Shown in pieces: positions 11,504 to 23,800 of a DNA stretch of 64,000 nucleotides. Each line of letters starts with the position of its first letter. The first letter of the stretch is position 1. Under the pieces are notes generated by a model. It did no database searches. It was not told the DNA's origin and saw only the letters and a list, made by a program, of their open reading frames with translations. The stretch covers positions 248,001-312,000 of the forward strand of contig JAFEKR010000005.1 of assembly GCA_019022495.1 (NCBI GenBank), read 5' to 3'. The position numbers were made by a program, and so were the translations under genes. This DNA comes from Epichloe hybrida. Lineage: Eukaryota > Ascomycota > Sordariomycetes > Hypocreales > Clavicipitaceae.

Positions 11504-12251
11504 GATGGGGCGGAAGGGAAAAAAAAAAAAAAAAAAAATAAGAGGGATTCCACGCTGGTTCTTGTGTGTCGCAGGGGAAAAGACGTTTGGAGTTGTAATG
11601 TGGCCTGACAGCCCGGAGTATTATAGTGATTGTGATTTGGTTTCTCTTTTCTTCCCCGATGTATATGTGTAATGTGTATGTAATCCGTACAGCAATGATG
11701 AATGTGACATGATGGTTGTACATGTACGCACGGATTGCACACTGATCCACTGAGTGAATTCTCCTGTGAGTTCTCCCGTGGGGCCAGCTGTCCGCCACCT
11801 TGAACAGGTGACCACTAACAGACCAGCAGGTGGCGACTCCGCCGGTTCGGCTATTGCTGACCTGCAAGCCTGAGGCCATAAATCGTCAGTCCCCGCTCTG
11901 AGCTCGCATTGCTCCAGTTTATCCCTCGTCCACTCCCCACCTTCCATGCCCATGTCGCTGCAGTTGCCATGCCGTGCCGCCGTGCCGCCGTGCCGGGCTC
12001 ATCCACCATTGGTGCTTTGCTTTGGCTTTGCCAGGCAAACCTTTCGAAACGAAGGGGAAAAAAAAAAAAAAAAAATCATCCATCATCCATGGCCGTCGGA
12101 GAGAATGACTTTGTGACTTAAAGCACCTCGCCCACTTTTTCTCCCAGTCGTCTTCTTCCTCTTCCTCTTCCTCTTCCTTCACCCCAAGTCCGAAACCGGG
12201 GTTCGTCATCCGTCGGAGCCAGTCGTTGGAGCCGTCATTCACAGCATCGCC
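11504..12251. promoter_or_regulatory. Shared divergent promoter of the glycine betaine pair
   Basis: A 748-bp interval separates the two divergent start codons. It carries a 20-A run (11519-11538) next to the dehydrogenase start and an 18-A run (12058-12075) on the oxidase side. These could exclude nucleosomes. No specific factor site is claimed. Co-regulation is inferred from arrangement only. Confidence 0.6.
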
Positions 12252-13889
12252 ATGACTACGCAATACCTTCCTCAGGGCGCCGAGTCCGCGTACGACTACA
12301 TCATTGTTGGCGGCGGTACTGCGGGCTGCGTCATTGCCTCCAGGCTCTCTGCCTACCTGCCCGAGCGCAAGGTGCTCCTGATCGAGGCTGGCCCGTCCGA
12401 CTTCAACCTCAACCAAGTCCTCGATCTTCGCCAATGGCTTTCGTTGCTGGGAGGAGAGCTGGACTATGACTACGGCACCGTGGAGCAGCCCATGGGCAAC
12501 TCTCACATCCGTCACTCCCGCGCCAAGGTCCTCGGGGGCTGCTCTTCGCACAACACCCTGATTTCGTTCCTCCCCTTCCGTCATGACATGGACCGCTGGG
12601 TCGAGCAAGGCTGCAAGGGCTGGGACTTCGACAACATGATGCGCTACGCCGACAAGCTGCGCAACACCTTCCAGCCAGTCCACGCCCGTCACCGCAACCA
12701 GCTTTGCAAGGACTGGCTCAAGGCCTGCTCCGAGGCCTTCGACATCCCCATCATCCCCGACTTCAATGAGGAGATTCGCACCAAGGGTCAGCTAACTCAG
12801 GGCGCCGGTTTCTTCTCCATCTCTTATAACCCAGACAATGGTTACCGCAGCAGTGCGTCTGTCGCCTACATTCACCCCATCCTCCGCGGCGAGGAGCGAC
12901 GACCCAATTTGACCATTCTCACCAAGGCTTGGGTCAACAAGATTGTTGTCGAGAACGACGTTGCCACCGGCCTTTCCATCTTTACTGCTGGAGGCCAGAA
13001 GATCCTTCTCAAGCCTCGCAAGGAGGTCATTCTTGCTGCCGGTGCCATTGACACCCCACGCCTCATGCTGCACTCTGGCTTGGGACCCCGTGGCCAGCTT
13101 GAAAGCCTGGGCCTCGACCTTGTCAAGGACATTCCTGGCGTCGGCGAGAACTTGATTGACCATCCAGAGACCATCATCATGTGGGAGCTCTCCAGACCTG
13201 TTCCCGTCAACCAGACCACCATGGACTCGGACGCCGGTGTCTTCCTTCGCCGCGAGCCCACAAACGCTGCAGGCAAGGACGGCGACGCTGCTGATATCAT
13301 GATGCATTGTTACCAGATTCCCTTCTGTCTCAACACTGCGCGACTAGGTTATCCAGTCGTCAAGGATGGCTACGCCTTTTGCATGACTCCCAACATCCCC
13401 CGTGCCCGGTCTCGTGGCCGCGTCTTCCTCACCTCGGCCGACCCTGCCGTGAAGCCTGCCCTGGACTTTCGGTACTTCACCGACCCCGAGGGCTACGATG
13501 CCGCCACCTTGGTTGCTGGTATCAAGGCTGCTCGTAAGATTGCCAAGACAAGCCCCTTCAAGGAATGGCTCAAGGAAGAAGTTGCCCCTGGCCCCAAAGT
13601 TCAGACAGACGAGGAGATTAGCGAGTACGCTCGTCGCGTTGCACACACCGTCTATCACCCCGCCGGTACCACGAAGATGGGTGACGTGGCCAAAGACGAA
13701 TATGCCGTCGTTGATGCCGAGCTGAGGGTTCGTGGCATCAAGAACCTGCGTATTGCCGACGCCGGCATCTTTCCCGAAATGCCCACCATCAATCCCATGA
13801 TCACAGTCCTTTGCATTGGTGAGCGTGCCGCTGAATTGATTGCCAGCGAGGAGGGATGGAAGCCCGCGCAAAAGCCCGCCAGACTGTAG
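12252..13889 (+). CDS. Choline oxidase (GMC oxidoreductase, FAD)
   Basis: This is an intronless frame of 545 residues, close to bacterial choline oxidase (about 546). It oxidises choline to betaine aldehyde with O2 as acceptor. The N-terminus has the FAD dinucleotide motif IIVGGGTAGCVIASR (about 17-31) and LIEAG. The block GGCSSHN places His100 where choline oxidase attaches FAD covalently (His99 in the Arthrobacter enzyme). The C-terminal half has His469 in HPAGTTKMG and Asn514 in TINPM, matching the catalytic His466/Asn510 pair. The second GMC signature GAIDTPRLMLHSG is present. Many GMC enzymes exist in fungi, but GGCSSHN and the neighbouring betaine aldehyde dehydrogenase favour choline oxidase over alcohol or glucose oxidases. 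No signal peptide is seen, so it is likely cytosolic or peroxisomal. Confidence 0.9.
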   Translation: MTTQYLPQGAESAYDYIIVGGGTAGCVIASRLSAYLPERKVLLIEAGPSDFNLNQVLDLRQWLSLLGGELDYDYGTVEQPMGNSHIRHSRAKVLGGCSSHNTLISFLPFRHDMDRWVEQGCKGWDFDNMMRYADKLRNTFQPVHARHRNQLCKDWLKACSEAFDIPIIPDFNEEIRTKGQLTQGAGFFSISYNPDNGYRSSASVAYIHPILRGEERRPNLTILTKAWVNKIVVENDVATGLSIFTAGGQKILLKPRKEVILAAGAIDTPRLMLHSGLGPRGQLESLGLDLVKDIPGVGENLIDHPETIIMWELSRPVPVNQTTMDSDAGVFLRREPTNAAGKDGDAADIMMHCYQIPFCLNTARLGYPVVKDGYAFCMTPNIPRARSRGRVFLTSADPAVKPALDFRYFTDPEGYDAATLVAGIKAARKIAKTSPFKEWLKEEVAPGPKVQTDEEISEYARRVAHTVYHPAGTTKMGDVAKDEYAVVDAELRVRGIKNLRIADAGIFPEMPTINPMITVLCIGERAAELIASEEGWKPAQKPARL

Positions 13890-14818
13890 TCGAGCCGCAT
13901 TTAGCCAACGTATGAGTGGTACAATGACCTTGTAAGAAAAAAAGTCATCGGACCGACGCAACGTCGGATGGCTGGAAAGAATTCTCGTCTTTGTATGGCT
14001 GACACGCTGGGCTGTTCTTATTTTGTTTTATTTCCTCAGCCTTTGGCCCTTGCAAGTGGCAATTCTCCAGGCGTTGTTGGATTTCGGATATCAATTTTAT
14101 TTTTTATTTTTGACAGGATTGCTTGTATGTACACGTGCAAAGAATCATGAAAGCAAACAGACACTCTCGCACAATAAAGGCAAAGGCGCCAAAACCAAGC
14201 CGTTTGCCGCTCCGTTTGAACACAGCAGCCTTCCCAAAATAATTGACACACAAGTGTATTTGTCATGATGCTACGTAGGTCTCTGTGCCTGGACTCAATG
14301 GCTGATCTTGATGATGAAAGGTCGATCGGTCCTGGCAACTCAGCCAGCCGTTTTGAAATCGTGCGCGCTCTTCACCACCCCCCTGGCCGTGCAAGGCCAT
14401 GCCGAGTCAACGATGTAAATGTCGAGCAAAGGAAAAATTAAGAGGCCGTCTTCTCCTTAGAGTCCAACCGCCCAACGGGGAAATTGGCTGCAGGGCTGCC
14501 AGTAATGATCATCTATTTGGAAACGACAAGGCCTCGCTCTCATCTCTTTCTACATAGCAGTCTGGTGACACTGCCCACCTTGCAACCTGGTGATTACATC
14601 TTTGGCACTTCATGATTTCAGAAGTCGTCAAAATGGCATCAAAACTCTGTCCTATTTTCTTAAATGAGATGCATGTTGCGACCCGCCTCTCAAGTAATCT
14701 ACTGTTCTTGCGTAAACAAGAGCCAACCAAGCCAATTGATGGATTTATGCAAATGAACAAAACTGTAAAAAGCATCGCGATGCTCCTCCCCCACCTCTGC
14801 GTATCTGCATATGTATTT
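13890..14818. other. Convergent intergenic region
   Basis: These are the 3' flanks of the choline oxidase (plus) and the NRPS (minus). No supported gene was found; short frames lack family resemblance. Confidence 0.6.
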
Positions 14819-17800
14819 CTACCCTATTTCCTTGACCCCCTTCAAATACTCTACGATGCGATCCACTATCTGTGGTGCTTCGTCATGAGACACATATTGT
14901 GTAGAGCCGAAAACGCCGATATCGAAGCTTTGCCCGTGGACTGATACTTCAATATCCGTAGACGCCTGGAACATCGAATAGAGTCAGCACACCAAAAAGT
15001 GACAGAGAAAGAAACTCGGCGGAATGGGAGGGGGTTCTCACGGGATATGCGTTTGTGACCACATTGTTCTGCAGCCAGGGTTGGTTCAAGAGTTCCGCAG
15101 ACTTTGTAGGATTCACGGGCTGATCCATGTCGGCTTTACGACAGATTTCATTCTCAGGGAGAACGATATCGCTCTCATCGTCGAGGAGAGACAAGAAGTT
15201 GACAAACATGTCGATTCGGATACCCGTCCAGTTGTAGATTTCCCAAAGGCCGACTTGTGCCCTGCCGTCAGCTTGTATGAGCTGGAGGTCTCTGTGTATT
15301 TCCATGGCAGTGGTCGTGAGATGACTGTCTTCTGTGATTTTCACTTGTATAGGAACCAGGTTTAGCGTCGGGAATGTCGCATGTAAATTTCCAGGCTGCG
15401 CGGTTCGATCCGCGAGATACACGCCGAATACGACGGTCTGTGAGCGGGCTTGGACCTGTGCAGTGCTCTGGCGACGACAGAGAGTCTGGGCGAGGGCGGC
15501 GAAGAATAGGGACTGGAGGCCAATGCCTAGGGAGGATGCGTGCTTTTGTAACTCGTGTACGTCGTGTAGAGCTTGCTTGCGGAGATGGGACACTCGGCCG
15601 TCGACTCTTTGAAGGGATTGCACTTGCACAGGGAGCCTGTCCTCTGTATCTTTGGGTGGCTGATGACCCTTCAGATAGTCCAGCCAAAAATGTCTTCTGG
15701 CATCTTTTCGCGCCTTGAGTGTTGGTTGTATTGAGAACTGCTTCCAATTCAAAATGTCAATGCCGTGTGTCGGTTCGGGGGAAGTCGCATTCTGGACGAG
15801 GAAATTATGGTAGAGGCGCATGATGGCGGGCAAGCTGAAGGCGTCATACAATGCATGATGGATAGTGAAGTTGAGCAGCCATGACTGCTGAGATGGACCG
15901 TCTTTGACTTGCAGAGCAGCAAGTTGATGGGAAGAGTCGATTGCCGAAAGCGAACCCGCTCTGAGGATTATTTGCACCCATGGCACATCGTGTGCTCCCG
16001 TGGATACCAGGTGAGTTCGCAGCATCGGGACAGACTCGACTACCGAATCCCATGCAGCGATGAGTTGATTGTGTGTGTACTTTCGGGACACTTCGTAGCA
16101 GAACTGGGGAAAGAACACCGACCCATTGGAATTTTGCCAAGCACTGAGCATGTATACCTGCAGAGCTGTTGCGGGCAAAATAGCCTCGACGGCTTGCATC
16201 CCGACATTGAGTTGGCCCAAGAGGTTGTCATGGGAGACAGATGTGGGAAAATTCCAGTCTTCCAAGTTCACGAGTGTCTTTGCCTCTGAGCTTTCGTCTG
16301 GTTTGATGCTCGTTGCCATTTCCATAATGCTGCTTGCCTGCAAGAGTTCCCGTGGCGTGATATGAATCTTGGCCTTCCTTAGCAGCAGCGAGACCTTGAT
16401 TGCGGAGATGGAGTCTAGGCCGAGATGATAGATTGTGGACGTGGGGAGAATGGACTCTGCAGGGACAGCCGAGACTTGGGACAGTGCAGCGCGAATGCGG
16501 CTGGAGGTCTCATCCCAATAAAAGATGTATGTTGAGCGCTATGCTGCGTGACGTCGAGGGCATTCTTCGCACTGGCTGACGAGCAGTCAACTATGTCTCT
16601 ATATGTCAACCCGCAAATAGACACCGAACCATCGTGGAAGGATAGAACCTCCTCTTCCGGTGAGTCCAGAAAGAATTGTAAAGCTTGCTCTAGACTGTTT
16701 AGTATGTCCTCTGTGTCGTTTTCGGAAAAATACCGCTCCTTGCAGGCGATTCGCCATTTCAGTGTGTCCCCAGCCGTCTCTGCTTCAACGCATATTGGAT
16801 ACTCGACAGCGGACAGCCCGTCAATGGACTTCCACATATATTCAGAGGAAGCGTCTGCTCGAGACTTTTGCAAAATGAACAACGAATTGAAGAGCTGCTG
16901 GCCTCCGAGCTTTGCGGCCGCCTGCGCTTCGCGAAGAGGAACTCCTTGGTGAGTTCTTATGTCCGCCAAGCATGATTCCAGGTATTTGAGGAAGGCCGTT
17001 GTGGTGCCATGAATAATAGACCGAACAGCAACTGTGTTCATGGTGGGAAACATCAGCTCATCTGCGCCGTCAAAATCTCTCCCCGAGAGAACCACCCCGA
17101 ACACTGTATCTAGTGACTTTGAGAGGTATGCCCCAACCGCTGCCCAGCATGCTGTGCACAATGACTGTAAGCTGAGCGAATTTCGCCTACAAAAGCTTGC
17201 AATCTTGGACATGGATTGAGAGGCTGTATTCTCCTTTCTAAACACGGCTCCCAGATCATGGTTTGTAGGCAGTGTTTGTCTTTCCTTGAAGATAGTCGGG
17301 CGGGCATTAGAGAGATATGTCTTCCAGAAGTCATCAGTGTCAGAGCCCATACAGAGCACAGGGCGCGTGGTCAAAATCTGCCCATATTCTCGCGACTGTA
17401 GCTTTCCCCGATATGCCGCTTTCAGGTCATCATGCAAGAGGCCCAAGGACCATCCATCGTATATTCCATGAGCCATCGAGACAACCATGTAGTTTTTGCC
17501 GGGCGCTGAAACCAGCGCTACTTGAACAAGGTTTTCCAACCCTTGCCCTTTCCGTGCTCTGTCTCGAGCTTCCGAGATTATGTCTTGAAGCCTCGTGGTG
17601 TCGGAAATCTCCTCGAATCTGACAATTATACCTTTTTCTTTGAAAACGACCTGACAGTAAGCCGCGTTGATGTGACTGTCGTCGACTTCCAGGAAACCAG
17701 TCCGCAGAATCGGTGACGATGCAACGACCTTCGCCCAAGCATCTTTAAGTTTGAGAATGTCGACGGATACATCGAGTTCCAGTACATCATGGTTGAAGTA

Positions 17801-20800
17801 CCATTCGAAATCGGATTGAATCATCCCGGCAACCATGGACTCTTGCAGAGAAGTCGGTGGTAAAATAAGCTCCACTGTGTCCAAGTCTACACCCTTTCCC
17901 TGCAAATAGGAATGGAGACGGCCCTGAATCGCAGCCAAGACAGAATCGGCTGGTGTGCAATCTTCGCCACCTGAAGTTACAGACACGGCTGCCGAAGCCA
18001 TGGCCGAGATTGTCTGCAGCCGAGTGATCTTCGAGGCGGTTAGGTGTATGCCTCTTTTCGCCAGTCTGGCTGAGATCTTGATTGCATCAATGCTGTCGAG
18101 ACCAAGTTCGAGAACTGAAGTCTCAAGTTTGATCTCCTCAAGAGCCACGTTGGCCAGAGCGAAACACTCTGCTCTGAGTACAGAAGCTGTAGGGGTCCAG
18201 TCCGATTGCATCTTTGTTGGCATTGGCCTACCGGGGGCATCGCCGCCACCCATGTTGTTGTTGCTTGCAGCCGTTGAGAGCGAGGGTGTCGCCAATACGG
18301 TATCCGGCCGAATCGTCGAAACGAGTTCACTGAAATGATTGAGCATCTGCCCCAACGTGTCATGGTCAGCAGCTCCGTCACGGGCAACTAAACGGATCTT
18401 CAGATTTCCATCCGCAGTTCGATTCGCTTCGAATGCAAGCGGATATTCAACACTGCTTGATCTCCCCTCGGTAAACGTCCATGGTGCTGACATATTCATT
18501 GATCCCGGCTTCTCTATTTGAAAAGCAAACAAGCTACTAAACAAAGGGTGGCCCTTTGAGCACCACTTCTGAATGTCCTTGAGCGGTACATGTTGAAATG
18601 GGAGCGTGTCAGCATTAAACTGATGGCATTTCTGAACCAGGGTTTTCCAAGTCACATTGGTTATGTTCTCGTTAAAGAAAGGAATGGTGTTGAAAAGAGG
18701 TCCGATGGTGTTCTCGATATGTGGCAGGTCAATGGCTCTTCCGGCAACGACAATGCCCAAGGTAAGCGGCTGTGACATAAAGCTCTGCAATACGACTGTC
18801 CATATCGAGAGAACTATGGCTTGGAGCGTCACATTAACTTCCTTTCGCAGATTTTCCAGAGTCTCAATTGGGAACACTCTAGACAAGGAAATAGTCTGTC
18901 CCAAGCTGTCTAGACGGGAAGTCTTCATCAGTAGGGGACTAAACCGCCAATTTTTCAAGTGTTCTTTCCAGAATGATTGAGAGAGTCCAAAGTTTTGCAA
19001 TGGACCGCGACAAAGGGCATCGACGAAACTCGGACCAGGTGCAGGGGTTTCTGATTTGTAAATTTGTAACGCGTAGTCTTTCATGAGCTCAATGCTGTTT
19101 CCATCATAGAGTCCGTGGAAAATGTGAAGCCTCAGTTCTTGCTTTTCGGGACTTGACACATGAATGAATTGAAGTGGTGATGGAATATTCGAAGCATTGT
19201 CATTAATCCACTGGGAAAACATGCGATCAAACAAATTTTTACTTTCATCGTGATGCGCAACAGAGGTAGAGCGCCAGCAGTCCCTGGCTCGACTCATTGC
19301 AACCTGAAAGTATCCGTCGGTAGTTTTCACAAATACTGATCGCAGTATTGAATGATCTTGAATGGTCTTTTCCCAAGCTTGACGTACAGTGGCCATTGAT
19401 GTGTCAGCTGGAAGCTGTATATCGAACCAGTTGAAGTACGGATGTGACGACTCCGCTGATAGAGCTGCCGATATCATTCCTTCTTGGAGGGGTGAGCAAG
19501 GTGTGATGTATTCGATATCGTCTGACTCAACATTCAAGCCGTGGCAGATAAAATTTTGATGCTTGTGCTTCCATGCTTGCAACGTTTGATGTACTGCTCT
19601 CGCATCGATCCCTGCATGTTGTATTTGTTGATCGTTGAGTACTGCCCTTACAAGGTCGGAGATGATAGGGGTGCGAATTAGTAAGGCTGGCGTTGCTCCA
19701 ATGATGCCGTTCTTCTTCAAGACTGTTGATAATTGTAGAGCGGATATCGAATCGACTCCGAGGTCGAACACACTGGTGCTTTCCGAAATTCGATCCTCGG
19801 GTACGTGTCCAAATGCTGCTAGCACTTTGATCACAAGACGCAAGACGTGAGTATCAAGCGGTTTGTTCAACGCCGAAGGGTCCCGGCCGGTAAACTTGAT
19901 AAGATCCTGTTGGTCCAAACTCATGAATAAGGATTTCAGCGCTTTGACCTCGACTTTATTGTTAGATGACAAAGGAATATATGTCAACACAATGAAGTAT
20001 GTCGGAACCATATAGCCAGGGAGATTTTCATGACACGAAGCTCGGGCTTTACCTGCCAGATGGCCCCCGCCATCCACAATGCGGAGACTTGTTGGAGCAT
20101 GGTCACTGACTCCTGCAAGAAAAGCAACAAGAACATCCTTGCCACCATGTTGTATGACAAGAGTAGCCGCACCTTGGATGCCCGGGGTCTCGCTGCACAA
20201 TACGTGATTGATCTCGCCTATTTCTAGGCGTTGTCCGCGAAGCTTCACTTGATCATCGGCTCGACCAAGGAAATCAAAGCATCCGTCGTAGAGTATTCTC
20301 ACCAGATCTCCAGTACGATATATCTTCTCTCCAGAGAACTCGTCAAGTACTCGAAATTTTTCCCTTGTAAGTTCTGGGCGATGCAGATAGCCTTTGCCGA
20401 CAAGTTTGCCTGACACGCACAACTCGCCCACTCCTCCTCTCAAAACAGGCCTCTCCGTGCCACGATGGAATACAAAAGATCCCACATTCGGGAACTGCTT
20501 TCCAATGTTGCTAGGGCGACCATTTACAGGAACTCGTTGGTACATCGTGACCCCAATCGTTGCTTCTGTAGGCCCATAGGCATTGTATATCACAGCTTTC
20601 GGTCCCCAGACATCCAGGATCTCTTGGCTCAGTTGTTCTCCGCCAGTAATGAATACTCCTTTGCAAAGACTCGGAAGCTCATCTGGATGGGTCAGTCTGG
20701 CTAGACTTGGTGTCAAGTCTATGTGGGTGATCGCGAGTTTGTTGATGGAACCGACAAGGTCGTCAAGGATCAACTCTTTCGGTGCTGCGACGACAGTGAT

Positions 20801-23800
20801 GCCAACAGACCAGCTCCAGTACTGTTCGAGCACAGATACGTCGAAGTGAAAAGCAGCAAACTGCAACCAACGAGAGTCTTGCTGCCAGTGCCCTTGAAAC
20901 AAGTTCTGAAACGCCATTAGTGCCTGAACCGTATTCTCGTGTGTGATTTCGCATCCCTTGGGTGTCCCTGTAGTTCCTGAAGTATATAAGCAGTAGCAGG
21001 TATCCCGTGGCGAAAGTTGTTTCTCGTGAATTACGCGACTGGTTGGGTACGACGCCAGCTTCTCATCAACAATTTTCACAATTGTAATGTCGAGTCCAGG
21101 TTCGACGTCGAAAGAACCATCGGTCAAGAGACACACTGCCTTTGAGTCCTGAAGGATGAAATGTTTCCTTGCAATGGGAGCACTTGGATCAAGAGCAACA
21201 AACGAGCACCCAGCTTTCAATATTCCCAAGAAACAGAAATATGCTTCAGGGCACTTGGAGAAATGGACGGCCACGATATTTCCACTGGTCGTTGTCTCTG
21301 CTAAAAGATGCGCAACTTGGTTTCCAATCTCGTCTAGTTGTCTGTAACTCCAAGTCCTTGGGTTAGTGAACGTGTCGTTTAATGACTCAACGAATTCCAA
21401 AGCCGAAACATTTGGGTGCGATTCGGCTTTTTGCTCAACAAATTGATGCACGAGGTTTACCGGGGCTGGTAATGATGGAAATTGGGCCGGGGTTATTGAG
21501 AACATCTCCGGACAAGTTCTGTACAGTTCACGATCCGTTCCGTTTGGTGTGCTGACAAGCTGTACCAGCGTGGCGTTGAACTGACGAAGCAGAAGCTCTG
21601 CTTGTTCAATCGGAACAACATCAGTACAAGTGGTCAACCGAATGCAAAGCTCACCATTATCCATTGGTTCAACTTCTATCGAAACATTGTATTCGACAGA
21701 TGGCTCATCTGAAACAAGATCCCAGTCTGTGTCTGACGGAGAGGGTCGTATTTTCTGGTAAACTAGGATCGTGTCGAATACTGGGGTGCCTGGATGACCT
21801 AGCCATTTTTGAATGCTGGCTAAGGACGCAAATTGGTGCTTATGTAATTTCGAGTTGTAATCCATCATGCTCTTCATCATTCCGCTGTTGGAAGATGTCG
21901 TATCAGCTATAACAGGCACTGTTGTCAGACACGGAAACGGAGCCATTGCGGTCTCATCCGTATCTCGTCCCGCTAGCACAACGCCAAAGATGACAGAGCT
22001 TTCTCCCAAGTAAGAAGCCAACAATCGAGCCCAAGTTGCTTGGAACACAGCCTGGATCGATACTCCGATCGTCTTAGTAGCCGCTTGGAGATCAGCCATG
22101 GTCATTGACAAGGTGTTATTGCAAATTACGGTTCTCCAATTCTCCTCACGTAACGGAGTCATGATGGGAAACCTGTTTACAACAGCCTTTTCGGCCTGAG
22201 TCTCCCAGAACTTTTGTGTTTCGGGAGCTTCATATCGTGTCCGCAGTAGCAACTGGGTCAACGCGGGCTCGATCTGCGTGAAATTGTACTTGTTTCCTTT
22301 CAGAATCTGAGACAGCCCATGCAACATGTCGCCAAGAGAGCTCGCATCATATAAGGCATGGTGAAAAGCGATGTGCATCGTCGCTATGCTTCCGCTTTCT
22401 ACCAGTGCCACCCTCCAAAGAAGTTGGCCGGGATTCTCCATCATGACCAATCTCGAGTCCTCTTTCCATTTCGCGACGTCGAAGTTTTCGCAGTCGTGCT
22501 CCTGGAATATTCTAACGGGACATTCGATTGAGTTTTCTTTCCATCGGACCATGCTGAAAGAGCTTTCGGGTTGCGACGTGGACACGAAGCCTGTGCGTAG
22601 CATTGGATGGCATTGCTGAAGGCGATTCCAAGCATTCTCGAGGCGGCATAGATTTGCGTCACTTCGGACTCTATAAGTCAGAAAATTGAGATAATGCCCC
22701 CGGACTGAATTGAAAAATCCTGAGATCATAGCGTTTTGTAGACTGGTACATGGCAGTATAGCTTCTATGTCTGAACCTGACGATACTTTCTCGAGTATTT
22801 CTGGAATCACTTCTTGTCGATAGCTCGCGAAATTTATATTCAAATTTTCAAGACGGTGGTTTCCGGTGTTGTGAATGATGCGAGCTGCCAATTTCTCGCA
22901 GCTAGCGCATTCAACCACATCTGAGGAGGATACCGATAAATCCTGTGCTCGCAATACTGATGCGATTTGAACCGCATTAATACTATCAAGCCCCAGTTGA
23001 AATATTGTAGTCTGCCGGTTGATAGCATGTTCAGAGGTGACCGAAATGCTGGCAATAGTCTGGCGAATCTTTTGTTCTAGATCGGACCAATCTGCATGTA
23101 CTTTCGTTAATGATTCAGATGCATCCCTTCTTTCTCTTCTGATGACGAGACTGCTCAATGGTTCAAGACAGGATGCAGGCAAAGAAGATCGCGTCGGTAC
23201 TGCAGCGTACGGGCTCAAAACCATCGCTCGTAACATGAGTTTGAATATATCGGAAATAGCAGAAGCAAGGTCGTTTGTGACCATGTCCATATCATAATGC
23301 AGGTTCATAAAGACCGAGTTCAGATTCGGACACGGGATAACTTCGCAGACGATGGGAACATCCATGTTCCCAGCATCTTCTTCGAGCGTCCATACACTTT
23401 TATCCATGTCTCTGAGTGGCTGTTGTAGGAGAAAGATTGTGTTGAACAGATTTCGACGTTGCGCTCCCACAACCTTTTGAATTAGCTTGAGTGGTGAAAA
23501 CTGGTAAGGCAGCAGCCGGGAGTTGAGGTTATGGAATGCCTTCACGAGATCCATGTTCTGTGCGCTTCTCAAAATGTCTATACGTAAAGGTATGGTGTTG
23601 AAACAGGGAGCAACCAGTCTGTCAATATTCTCGATCGCAAGCGTTCGACCACTGACAACATTTCCAAAAGCGACGTCTGACTTCCCGAATACGCACGAAA
23701 GAACGGCGGCCCATGATGCTTGGCACAACGCCAATAACGATACACTGAATGATCTAGTCTTTTGCTGAAGTTCTTTAAAACTTAGATCGATGGAAACGGT

